From positions 3,897,009 through 3,961,008 of the forward strand of contig RPFO01000065.1 in assembly GCA_009746045.1 (NCBI GenBank): 64,000 nucleotides of DNA, written 5' to 3'. Numbering within the stretch: the stretch's first letter is position 1; each line of letters begins with the position of its first letter. The notes beneath the pieces were generated by a model. That model was not told the DNA's origin, searched no databases, and saw only the letters and a program-made list of their open reading frames with translations. This DNA is from Mesostigma viride. Lineage: Eukaryota > Streptophyta > Mesostigmatophyceae > Mesostigmatales > Mesostigmataceae. The position numbers and the translations under genes are program-made. Shown here piece by piece: positions 20,800 through 30,997 of the stretch.

Positions 20800-23700
20800 A
20801 TGGGAGGCTCGGCATCAAAGAATTTGGAGGGTGTTGTCGCAATTGCGAAAAGCCCCGTTAGCTATTCCCCACCTCTCGGCCCGCCAAACCCCCAAAACCC
20901 GAAGGTCTTCTTTGATATCAAGGTAGCTGCAAGCTTAGGCTGCAAACCCCCTGCATTATCATCACGCCTATTCTTTGCTTGAGACATGCATCATTTCAGA
21001 CAGCAGATGTGCGTGTTTCTTATTCTGTCGTTATCGTTTCTGCCCGTGCAATCGCCTGCAGTTCTTTCGTTTAGAAGTTGCTATCCCGACTGTTCGCTTA
21101 TACGACACCTGCTTTAGCTGGCCCTGCTGTTGTAGACGCCTGAAACAGAAGCAATAATTGCCGGAAAGCCGCTGCAGTGCTATAACCGAGACATTTTTAT
21201 CAGTGCGCACCGAGTGCGAGCTCATTGTGCATATTGCAATCGTTTGACAATTGAGAATTTTTTTGTGAATTTTTTTTTGTTCGGATGTCATCGTCTCGAC
21301 GTGCTTGGCAGCTTGGTCGCACTGGCGAGGGGACGCCGCTCGGCCGTATCGTCATGGAGGTAAGACCTCAAAATACACCATCTTGCCGTGCTCCGTGTCG
21401 TCTGTTGCCGGGGTCAGTACCGCGTGTTGCCAGCCACGTGTCTTGCTCCTGGTTGACAATTACCTGTACAAATCTGCACCCCGCTTGGGGCGCAAAGCAG
21501 TAGGTAGTGCTTGGGCTTCACGCAACAAAAAGCTAGCTTATCAGGGGATGAGACAAATGCTCACTTCAGGGTTTATGTAATGTCGGGGTCCTACAGGCAT
21601 GGGTGCTACCGCACATCCCCATCAGGCTGCTGGGGTGTGGCAGCCGCTAGAGCTACAGCACATCCCCATCAGGCTGCTGGGGTGTTGCAGTCGCTAGAGC
21701 TACCCACACATCCCCATCAGGCTGCTGGGGTGTGGCAGTCCCTAGAGCTACCACACATCCCCATCAGGCTGCTGGGGTGTGGCAGCCGCTAGAGCTACCG
21801 CACATCCCCATCAGGCTGCTGGGGTGTTGCAGTCACTAGAGCTACCGCACATCCCCATCAGGCTGCTGGGGTGTGGCAGTCCCTAGAGCCCCCGCACATC
21901 CCCACCAGGCCGCTGGGGTGTGGCAGTCGCTAGAGCCCCCGCACATCCCCATCAGGCTGCTGGGGTGTTGCAGTCGCTAGAGCTACCACACATCCCCATC
22001 AGGCTGCTGGTGTGTTGCAGCCGCTAGAGCTACCACACATCCCCATCAGGCTGCTGGCGTGTTGCAGCCGCTAGAGCTACCGCACATCCCCATCAGGCTG
22101 CTGGGGTGTTGCAGTCACTAGAGCCCCCGCACATCCCCATCAGGCTGCTGGGGTGTGGCAGTCCCTAGAGCCCCCGCACATCCCCATCAGGCTGCTGGGG
22201 TGTGGCAGTCCCTAGAGCCCCCGCACATCCCCATCAGGCTGCTGGGGTGTTGCAGTCGCTAGAGCTACCACACATCCCCATCAGGCTGCTGGTGTGTTGC
22301 AGCCGCTAGAGCTACCACACATCCCCATCAGGCTGCTGGCGTGTTGCAGCCGCTAGAGCTACCGCACATCCCCATCAGGCTGCTGGGGTGTTGCAGTCAC
22401 TAGAGCCCCCGCACATCCCCATCAGGCTGCTGGGGTGTGGCAGTCCCTAGAGCCCCCGCACATCCCCACCAGGCCGCTGGGGTGTGGCAGTCGCTAGAGC
22501 CCCCGCACATCCCCATCAGGCTGCAGTCGCCCGCTGCATGAAACATGTTGCGTACGGGACTGGCACGTGCGGGCGAAACTACTGTGTTTATAATTCTCCT
22601 TATGATATGGACAATGCCTTCTCTTTGACGCACGTGGCCCAAGGCATCTGTCTGTCTGTGTGCAATAAGTTCCTTGGCTGCTTTCAAGTAGGTCACATCA
22701 AATTAGCAGTCCCCCACCGGTGTACTCATCAGCACATGGCCTTTCTGTGCGCCTTACCCCCGCCACTACTCTGCCTATCTGCATTCCTTGTGTTGCGCAT
22801 GGGCTCACTCCCATCAGCTGCAGACAAACGTGGCCCCTGAAATGGGCCCCGGCCGCTATTCATAGCTCCCATACCCATTCACTGCTCACTACTCACTGCT
22901 CCCATACCCATCACTGCTCACTACTCACTGCTCCCATACCCATTCACTGCTCACATACCCATTCACTGCTCCCATACCCATCACTGCTCACTACTCACTG
23001 CTCCCATACCCATTCACTGCTCACATACCCATTCACTGCTCACTACTCACTGCTCCCATACCCATTCCCTGCTCACATACCCATTCCCTGCTCCCATACC
23101 CATTCACTGCTCACATACCCATTCCCTGCTCCCATACCCATTCACTGCTCACTACTCACTGCTCCCATGCCCATTCACTGCTCACTACTCACTGCTCCCA
23201 CCCCCATTCACTGCTCACTGCTCACATACTCATTTACTTCCATTAGAATTAATTAAATACATGCTCCTGTCGGGGAGTCACGGAGCACCTGATTGCTTTT
23301 AATCCCTAAGTGTACATAGCGGGCAGGGGGCAGAGACCTCCCCCTTCCCTCATGCCACAGGGTGCAAATTGGACCCGTCGAAATGATCCGGCATCCCCTG
23401 TGGGCGCACTACAGCTTCGACATATCAAAGCATAGCAGGTGCAGTATGTCTGACCCATGGTCCAGTGGCCACAGATAGGCTGGGAACTCATTCAGAGGCG
23501 CCGGTTTGGGAGAAGATATAAAGGCCTCTCCCGGAGCCTTTAGGGGTTTTAGGGGCATATCCAGGGTTCACCCACAACACACACTTCCATTACCTATACC
23601 CTTCCCTTGTGTTTCCCATCTAGGGTGCATGCCACTATCCATCAGCCCATGCCACTATGTGAAGAAGACTTTCGTCCCTGAGACCATCTGCAAAGCCGCT

Positions 23701-26700
23701 GTCCATGTCCCCTTATACCATCCACTTCCTGGCCTCGTTTCTTGTGGTGCACGTTGGCCCTGCCCATGAACTGAAGCAGGTCCTCGTCTCTGAGACAACC
23801 CCCCACCGCTTTCTGTTGCTCACATCCCCACCCACATGCTTCATCCCTGCGCACATTCAGCACTCGACCAGCTGAAGGACCTGGTCCCGGAGACCACCCA
23901 CCACCACTATATTTTGCACACATCCCCATCCACCTGCTCTGTCCTGCTCATACCCACCACCCCACCAGCTGAAGAAGGACATTGTCCCGGAGACGGCCGA
24001 GAACTTCCTGCAGCTGTGCAAGGAGCGCAAGGTGGGCGTGGGCTACATCGGCTCCCGCTTCCACCGCGTCATCCCCAACTTCATGTGCCAGGGGGGCGAC
24101 ATGACGCGCGACGACGGCACGGGCGGGCGCAGCATCTATGGCGCGCGCTTCCCCGACGAGAACTTCAAGCTCAGGCACCCTGGGCCAGGTGCGTGGCATG
24201 CACAGGGGGATTCTTGGTTTGGGCTCTGCTGCCATAACAAAACTAGTGTCATGACTGCGTTGATCGATGTCTCATTAATGGAAGCGTTGTGGCATAGGCA
24301 TGTGCTGGCCAGGCATGCCGGGGCCAGGTCTGCGTATTTCCGGGTCCGCCACGTGGCACCTGGCAATATTCCAGGCGCCGTGCTTGTTGCCTTGCCATGC
24401 TTCTTTCTTCTCCATTCTTTCTTTTTTGTCGTGTATCATTTTCTCCCCATGCTTCTTGCGATGCTTCTTGTTTTGCTTTTCTTCTGGCCATGCTTCCTTT
24501 GGTGCGCTCCTCATCGCCAGCTGTCCCACTGCTTGGATGGGTGCATGCAGAAGCACAACACAATCGGTTGATCCCGCGTGATCATCGGCGCAACTTGCAG
24601 GGTGGTTACTGCCCAGTTGCAGATGTTGCCTACGGCTTCGCAAGGGGGGTGGATCGTTGGAATGTTGGCTAGACACTCTTCCTTGCACCCAGTCGTCCTA
24701 GCTTTGCCTTCTATTATCCATCCTTAAGGATTTATTTTCAGTATGCAATCAACCACCCAGCTTTGCCTGCTTGGCACTCACTCACTGGTTTTAAGCTCAA
24801 CCATGCGCTTGTACTTGTGTTGTGCCCATCCAATCACCCCCAACCCCGCCAGGCGTGCTCTCGATGGCCAACGCGGGCCCCAACACGAACGGCTCACAGT
24901 TCTTCCTCTGCACCGTCGCGACGCCATGGTGAGCGCACGCACGCACGCAAGGCATAAAGTCATTGTGCCGCACCATACAGGCCTCGTGCTTTCTTTTCAC
25001 ATGCCCGCCCTCCATCGCAGATCCATGTGGCTGCCCCACCTGCGCGGGGGCTACGATGAGTCCTGTGTTTTTTTTTCTCAGATCAGCCAGCATTATTGGC
25101 TAGAACATTCGCCGTTGTGGACCACCCATCTACCCCTGGCCCACCTGCCATACTACCCGCGCTTGACATCCCCCGGTAGTGTGTAGAAGGTCCCTGTATG
25201 AGCCATTGCGCTTTCCCTCACCACTGCCTCCACCCTGGTACAATCAGCTTGGTTGCGTCATGCAGTTCCCACAGGTGGGGATGAGCATGCTGAGCAGGCG
25301 CTGCCCTTCATCCGTGTGGGAATGGAGGTCACAGGAGAAGGGGTGCGGAGGGGGGGGACGCGGTTGAGAGGATCTAGTAATGGGAATGCGGTGCGCTATG
25401 AGTGTATCCTGAAATTTGTGCGGTAAAGTACGCACTGCCTGGTCAGGCAGTAAAGTAAACACACCGTAAGTAGGGTAAGCTAACACAAAGTAGCCTATTT
25501 CATAGAGGTTTGGGGGGAGGTGATTCCCATGTGCTGCTTATCTCCACCATTGAGAAAACAATTTGTAGCGCGCGCACTTGCAGCATGTACTTGCGCGGCA
25601 TGCACGTAACCGACACACCGTTGGATGATGGATCTACCATACAGCTACCCATAGGTAGGAAGATGTCAGCTAGCTCAGGCTAGTTGCTAGATTCCTCCAG
25701 ACACAAACATGAAAGAGCTAGATAAACAGCAAGAAAGGGCTTCATTAAGGTGAGGGTCCTATGCCAGAGCCCACAAAACCATAATATGGAATAACATGGG
25801 TGCCTGGGGGCACCCAAACGATGATTTTGCCATGTAAATGGGGTGTGGGGGGGTCCATCCCAGCCACTGATGGGGGGTGTATACCCCTTTCAGTGACCGG
25901 TATAACGCAAAAACGGACAAAAGACGCTACTTTAGGGGCATATCCCCTAAAACGATGGGGGCTAAGTTACTCATGTTTCGATATATCCCCAGATACTATC
26001 GTATAAACTGAGGTTGCCTACCTAATTGGAGCCCCGGAATGTTGAGTATTGCTAAAGTTATTAAGTTTCCCCTAAAACAGCACTTTTTGAGGCTGCAATA
26101 AATAAATCAAATCATACACACGTATTTAGAGCCTGGGGAGACAAAGACCAATACTTCAGATATTGACAAGTAATGCCACGAAACTGGAGCTCATTCTGAG
26201 TACAAACGTGGAAGTTTTAACGTTTGGCAGTTGGCCACCTGTGCAAGCACTAAGGAAGGCGATTGTGAAGTTTAAGGCACGCTAACACTTCCTATGCCAT
26301 CCAAGCGGCTCCAGACCATGCCCAATTCGAGCACAACGTACAAGGAGGTGGCTGGGCACCTCATGTGCCCTTGCCTTACCTTGGCACGGGCAACCTCATG
26401 GGTGTGTGCACAGCAACAAGGCAGGTAGCTCTACATGTCTAGCCAACACTAATAAAATATATCCCAGGCTTATGGTGTGAGCATCATACCAAAACCAAGC
26501 TGTCCAAATCAAATACATTCAAGAAAGCCATATCCACTGATTGCCCAACCAAGGGGAACAACAGACAGTCCACAGAGAAAGCATACTTACCATGCATGCT
26601 GTGCGCCAGGGCTTCTTACCACGGTTACTTTGCCTTGATAGCATATGATAGGTCTCTCCCATAATGCAGTGCGATAGAGGCCAACAACAATGATAATCCC

Positions 26701-28792
26701 TACCTACATGCAGTTGTACGCATGCAATATGCCCCTCAGAACACCCACTATCGCCTTTCTTTCCAGCGCAACTGCTTGCTAAGAAACAAGCTCAAGCTTG
26801 TGAGCCTCTAAACACAATAAGCCGTTGATAAGAAAGGCTGCGTCAATGTTCACATAAAACGTAGTGCTGTTAGCAAACTCCTTCCTACAAACCACTCAAC
26901 AAATCCCTGACAACTTGCAGATATGCCACGGCTCACGCGTTGACACGTCCCAGCCATGCAGCGTACATAAAAACACTAAAAGCTGCCAGGAATTTGGCGA
27001 TGAACAGCACGGAATGGCGTGCTACCTGGCGCTAACTGCATGGAAAGAAGCCTAGAACTTGCGTTGACCGCCCGTCAAGAAAGCGAAAGATTTATAAGGT
27101 GACGCTGGGCACACGTTCGTACCATTACCGGCATTGTCCTTGGGCCCAGCGGCGCAATAAATAAGACCAATATGCCATGGAACGATAAAACGCGCATCCC
27201 ATGAGCCTGGAGAGTGTCTTACCGATGATGTCGGAAATCTTGCCAAGACCTGGCTAATTTGTTAAAGCTTTACTAATAACGATGTAAGCGCATGGTTTAC
27301 GCTAATTGAAGCCCATAAAACCTGACAATCACCGCCGCTAGCGTGCATTCTAGTTTATTCCATGCGACGAAATTTTCTGATCGGACCCCCGTGGCGATGG
27401 TCACCAATAATACCATGGACATTGCGAAAGGCACAAACTCCGCTATGAAGTAACAACATAAACTCATCGTCTTTAAGATTCGCGCATTTTCTCTGCATTC
27501 CGCATGCTATCTTTGTCTAGTTTGCCTGAAAGCACGTCGACATGGCCAGCTCCTGTAGGGGGGCGCGCACCGTGCACCACTTTTTCACAGTACGGACGGG
27601 TACCGCGAATTTTTTCGGCGCCAAAAAAATTCGCGCCGGGACCGCCACCTTAAACAGAACATGAACTCATGAAATAGCTTTGATTTGAGCCCCAAATGAC
27701 CATATATTTTTACAAGAACCGAGCAAGTTATGAAGTTTCTCGTTAGTAAGGGTTAAAATACGGCGAATGTTGCCCGGGAATATGGGTACGGATAAGGCAG
27801 TGTTGCTGTATTTTCATGTAATTTCGCAGAGTCTCACAGTAGCGGAATACACTCGAAGAAACAAGGGCCTTTTCATCTTAGCATTCTCACCCATTACGTC
27901 TTCAGATCCCAACTAGTTTGCTTCAAGCAGTCCTATTGTCCTGACCAGGCGCCAAGAGTTTCCAATAGCAGCATGCGGCCGCGTCCCTATAGCTGCATTC
28001 ATTCTTTTTCTCTGGATCATGTGGTTTTCATGTTGCCTGTTTACTACTGGCGCAAAGCAACCGCTGCAACCCAGTCAGCACCCTCTGGGCTTGCAGCCAG
28101 CCTTGCTCACCACACGTCACTCCGTTTGCATTGCTTTCAAGCCTACCGAGCCGTTGGATGACATTAGCTAACCCCTTTATTAACCTGTCACCACGCCGCC
28201 CTCTGCTGTCGTATTTTGTAACCCTTTGAGGACATCATCATCCCACGGCCAGGCTGGACGGCAAACACGTCGTGTTTGGTCAGGTGGTGGACGGCTTCTC
28301 TGTTGTCAAGGCCATTGAGAGCGTCGGGTCCCGCAGCGGGGAGACTGCCGAGGTGAGGGGGGGCAGGGGAAAGGGGGGGGCGCAGCGGGCAGACCGCTGA
28401 GGCGAGAGGGGGGTAAGGGGGGCGCGCAAATACACAGGAGTTGAAGTGGCATTGGTCTGTGGTCCCTGGTGGCGGTTTGTTCGCGGATGTGCTCGCTGTC
28501 ACTGCATCAATGATCACTGCCCCGTGGAGCCGTGGTCGTTTTTATGGCGCATGTCTTCACGGTGGTGGCCTCCCCTGTGGGTTATTGGCCATCGCGGTGT
28601 CGGCGTTATCCCTGCCTTGCGTTTGATGTACGACCACATGCGCACATCTCGTTTGTGCGCCGTCCTGACACATGCCGTGTACTTGTACTGCGTCCTGTCT
28701 GTGCTTCCCTGCAGGACGTCATGATCGCCGACTGCGGTGTCGTGGCGGCGGCGTCTGAGGCCGGTACGTGTCTAGGGGAGGAGAGCAACTGA
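20800..28792 (+). CDS. Cyclophilin-type peptidyl-prolyl cis-trans isomerase (six exons)
   Basis: Exons 20800-20922, 21312-21359, 23969-24188, 24853-24928, 28253-28352 and 28715-28792 join in phase (645 nt, 214 residues), all with GT-AG introns. The product catalyses cis-trans isomerisation at Xaa-Pro bonds. Key residues are intact: R90, F95, M96 and Q98 in [14 protein letters not shown]148 in NGSQFFL; W156, L157 and H161 in [13 protein letters not shown]. They match human CypA R55, F60, M61, Q63, F113, W121, L122 and H126 with a constant offset of 35. W156 predicts cyclosporin sensitivity. A ~30-residue extension begins MGGSAS, an N-myristoylation consensus. The plant-type divergent loop is absent. 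The last exon could splice again at GTACGT (28764) instead of reading to TGA. Introns 2 (2.6 kb) and 4 (3.3 kb) are loaded with repeats. Confidence 0.93.
21611..22523. repeat. 47-bp minisatellite in cyclophilin intron 2 (about 19 units)
   Basis: Tandem 47-bp units of CACATCCCCATCAGGCTGCT followed by GGGGTGTGGCAG and a CGCTAGAGC end. Unit variants recur in order: the block with GGTGTGTTGCAG at 22010 is repeated at 22292, exactly 282 bp or six units later, with the same following variants. This shows a higher-order repeat created by block duplication. Confidence 0.95.
22861..23228. repeat. CCCATACCCATTCACTGCTCA tandem repeat in intron 2
   Basis: Irregular alternation of CTCCCATACCCATTCACTG, CTCACATACCCATTC and CTCACTACTCACTG segments of about 20-45 bp. 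The long His/Ser/Pro-rich frame across it is an artefact. Confidence 0.93.
23240..23415 (-). mobile_element. Retroelement 3' fragment inside cyclophilin intron 2
   Basis: Begins AATTAATTAAATACATGCTC with the CGGGGAGTCACGGAGCACCT hairpin block, then about 120 bp (TTTTAATCCCTAAGTGTACA, ATGATCCGGCATCCCCTGTG). It aligns by eye with 31010-31215 with few changes. It lacks coding sequence, as expected of a 5'-truncated retrotransposed copy. Confidence 0.65.
23657..23968 (+). repeat. Three decayed tandem copies of the exon 3 acceptor edge
   Basis: The true exon 3 edge is CAG|CTGAAGAAGGACATTGTCCC at 23966 and onward. Diverged copies precede it at 23869-23898 (CAGCTGAAGGACCTGGTCCC), 23768-23800 (ACTGAAGCAGGTCCTCGTCTC) and 23659-23689 (GTGAAGAAGACTTTCGTCCC), about 98-107 bp apart. 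The C-rich sequence between them also repeats (CACATCCCCACCCAC, CACATCCCCATCCAC). They look like tandem duplications of the intron-exon junction that have since decayed. Confidence 0.75.
27588..27640. repeat. Long inverted repeat GGTACCGCGAATTTTTTCGG
   Basis: CGCGAATTTTTTCGGCGCC is followed by AAAAAAATTCGCG, a near-perfect hairpin with a GGCGCC centre, preceded by ACGGACGGGTACC. A related block lies at 55750-55800 (GGCGCCGAAAAATTCGCG, GTACGTACCG), and ACGGACGGGT recurs at 63511. Probably a MITE-like or transposon-end relic in cyclophilin intron 4. Confidence 0.55.
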
Positions 28793-29920
28793 GCCAGCAT
28801 GCGGAGGCCGTGAAAGGATTCGACTTTTGCAGCTGAAACCATGCCTGGGGCCCCGGGCCATGTCCTGATGTATATCCCGCACATGTCGACGTGCCGCAAA
28901 GGGGGGTCATGTGGCCCCCGAGCCCTGTCGGTGCTCAACGTTTTGATTTGTCGATATGGCGTGCCGGCCTGCGCTGGTTGTCTCATTGATATGCGGCTGT
29001 ACTGTGCTGATGTTGGGAAGATGCCGCAAGTCTCTCGGTGATGCCGCCGGACCCCGTCTGTTCCCCCTGTCCAGCGCGTGCCAACGTCACCCGCATGCTG
29101 CTGCCACGGTATTGTTTTGCAGTGATGTTGTGTCCGCGGGCGCAGGCCATGAATAGGCGCGCCCTTGTGCAATGCTGACCGCTGGTACTTGCTTTTAAAA
29201 CGTTGGCTGGGCAAGCAAAAGCCGCCGAGTGCACCCGTACAAGCGCAGCACTTTTCAATCACCTTGGCATGCATTCCGCGGTCATTGGCATGCAATGATT
29301 ATAGTTTTGAGAAGAGAATGTTGGCTTTGGATGTAACCAGGGGTTTTGAGTTCCCCTCCTTGCGTGTCCCCGATTCCAACCAGCGTGCAAAGGATGCGCC
29401 CGGCAACGGGTGCGTTTGCGCTGCTGGCAAAGACCAGGACGCAGAAGCCATACGGTCTGCTAGGGCACGGATGGATGCTGGATGGTGTTTATTTTTCCAC
29501 AGGACATGTACCCATAGTGCAAGGACTGTCCCTGAGTGATGACATCCACATGGCCCCTCCCAGGATGCCATCACCTGGTTGCTGTGCCCTGATTGGCCAT
29601 GTCCATCATGACGCATGGTGCTCCCAGGTATCCTTCCCCATGCCAGGACCTTCTAACCGATCACGGCATTTCTTGCCATGGCATGTGCGGTCCCTTGCAC
29701 GGGCTTCTTTGCTGGTAGTCCCAGAGGCACGCCGCCTGGTGACGGGTGCCAGCCGCAAGTCCGCTTCCTCCAGCAACGCGAGCGCCTCGCTGTCGCTGTG
29801 GTCCATGGGAGGCCTCCGCCGCAACTTGGCCTGCGCGCCCTCCCACCAGGGTGCCCGCCGCCAAACACTGGCCATCGGCCACGCATCCAGTGCCAAGCCC
29901 CAGGTATGTGTGCTGATGTT
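28793..29920. other. No confirmed gene downstream of the cyclophilin
   Basis: Frames on both strands at 29600-29900 are GC-rich and longer than neighbours, but neither strand shows a recognisable motif. They may be an exon of an unfamiliar gene or an untranslated tail. Confidence 0.4.
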
Positions 29921-29972
29921 TGTGTGTGTGTGTGTGCGCGCGCGCGTGCGTGCGCGCGTGTGCGTGTGCGTA
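29920..29972. repeat. Alternating (TG)n/(CG)n tract
   Basis: TGTGTGTGTGTGTGTG followed by CGCGCGCGCGTGCGTGCGCG and GTGTGCG: about 45 bp of unbroken purine-pyrimidine alternation, the sequence class that can adopt Z-DNA. Confidence 0.9.
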
Positions 29973-30055
29973 TGCGTGTTTGTGATGGATATGCACAACA
30001 GGGAGGAGTCCTAGCGCTGACCCTTACCATCCTGCCATGTATTTTTGTTCTACAG

Positions 30056-30085
30056 ATGTATGTCAAGGAGACAACCAGCGTATGT
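30056..30085 (+). mobile_element. 14-bp micro-insert CAAGGAGACAACCA, site 1
   Basis: CAAGGAGACAACCA at 30064-30077 is flanked by ATGTATGT on the left and GCGTATGT on the right, six matches of eight with the last six identical. The same 14-mer recurs at 35820 and 59673. Confidence 0.6.
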
Positions 30086-30564
30086 GATTGATTGATATGC
30101 AAAGAAGCACTGCGTAATGGAGGGTACCGTTTCTTTCCTGCCTGTATACAAACCCTTTCTTGCCTGTTTACTCGGTATGAAGTGATGGATGTTCCTGTTG
30201 GCACACTGGTAGTATTTTTTGCCACGGTTGACTTCCATGGGTAAAAATCTTACTGCTTTGTGCTCGTCAATGTGGGACAGCATGGGATGCAGAGTAGCAA
30301 GCCTCCAACCGCTGGGGTCGCATGTAAAGGATGTGTTTCCCAGCATGGACATCATTACTGCCTTTGATCAAGTGATCAGAATGTCCAAGGCTTTCCTGTG
30401 CCTGTGGTGCCTGTGCATTTTCATCCACGCAGGTCCGCGCTCGTGCATCTATGCCTCGCGTGGCCTTGCCGACTGCTGGTGCCAGCGCATTTGCCATGTG
30501 CTAATTAACTTCTCTAGCAGTCATGTGCACAAGGGAAACCAGTCACAGGTGCTGCATCCCTTGC

Positions 30565-30630
30565 TAGCCAGATGAGTTGAGTTGAGTTGAGTTTATTCCC
30601 ACGCCGGTGAACCGACAGGGTTATTAATAG
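30565..30630 (+). repeat. GTTGAGTTGA-headed dispersed repeat, copy 2
   Basis: GAGTTGAGTTGAGTTGAGTT, then TATTCCCACGCCGGTGAACC and GACAGGGTTATTA. Homologous to 20464-20530 in the same orientation. The rest up to the AT-rich tail near 30990 holds nothing recognised. Confidence 0.6.
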
Positions 30631-30997
30631 TGGATCCAACGGCTGGTCCTGCCTTATGGGGTGGCAAACAAGGTGAGAGCGGTGAGATACTTGACCCCTA
30701 CATAGACTAGGCCTAGCTACTAGCCAGATGCTTTGGCTTGATTGTAGACAACCTTTTTGCTCGATCCTTGGAGATGCCTTGGCGGCCAGATGCTGAAAGT
30801 TAGTCAGGTTTTAAACAATAATTGTACTCAATAAATTAACCAATGCAAATAAGCTCTCCTACGTATTCCATGATGTGCATGGCCAGGTGAGTTAACGCCA
30901 GTGACACGTTTGCATGACTATCGTGCACAATTTGCACATTTATAAACACACGTGAGCTTCCATTGATCAAACTAAGACAACTTCTATCACATATTTA

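Noticed and set aside
22720..23256. 178-codon plus-strand frame rich in His, Ser, Thr and Pro
   Set aside because: It crosses the CCCATACCCATTCACTG tandem repeat inside cyclophilin intron 2.
29600..30014. Additional exon of the cyclophilin or a new gene
   Set aside because: Frames on both strands are of similar quality, with no motif and no phase-matched splice partner that I could verify; the cyclophilin already has a plausible stop at 28790-28792.
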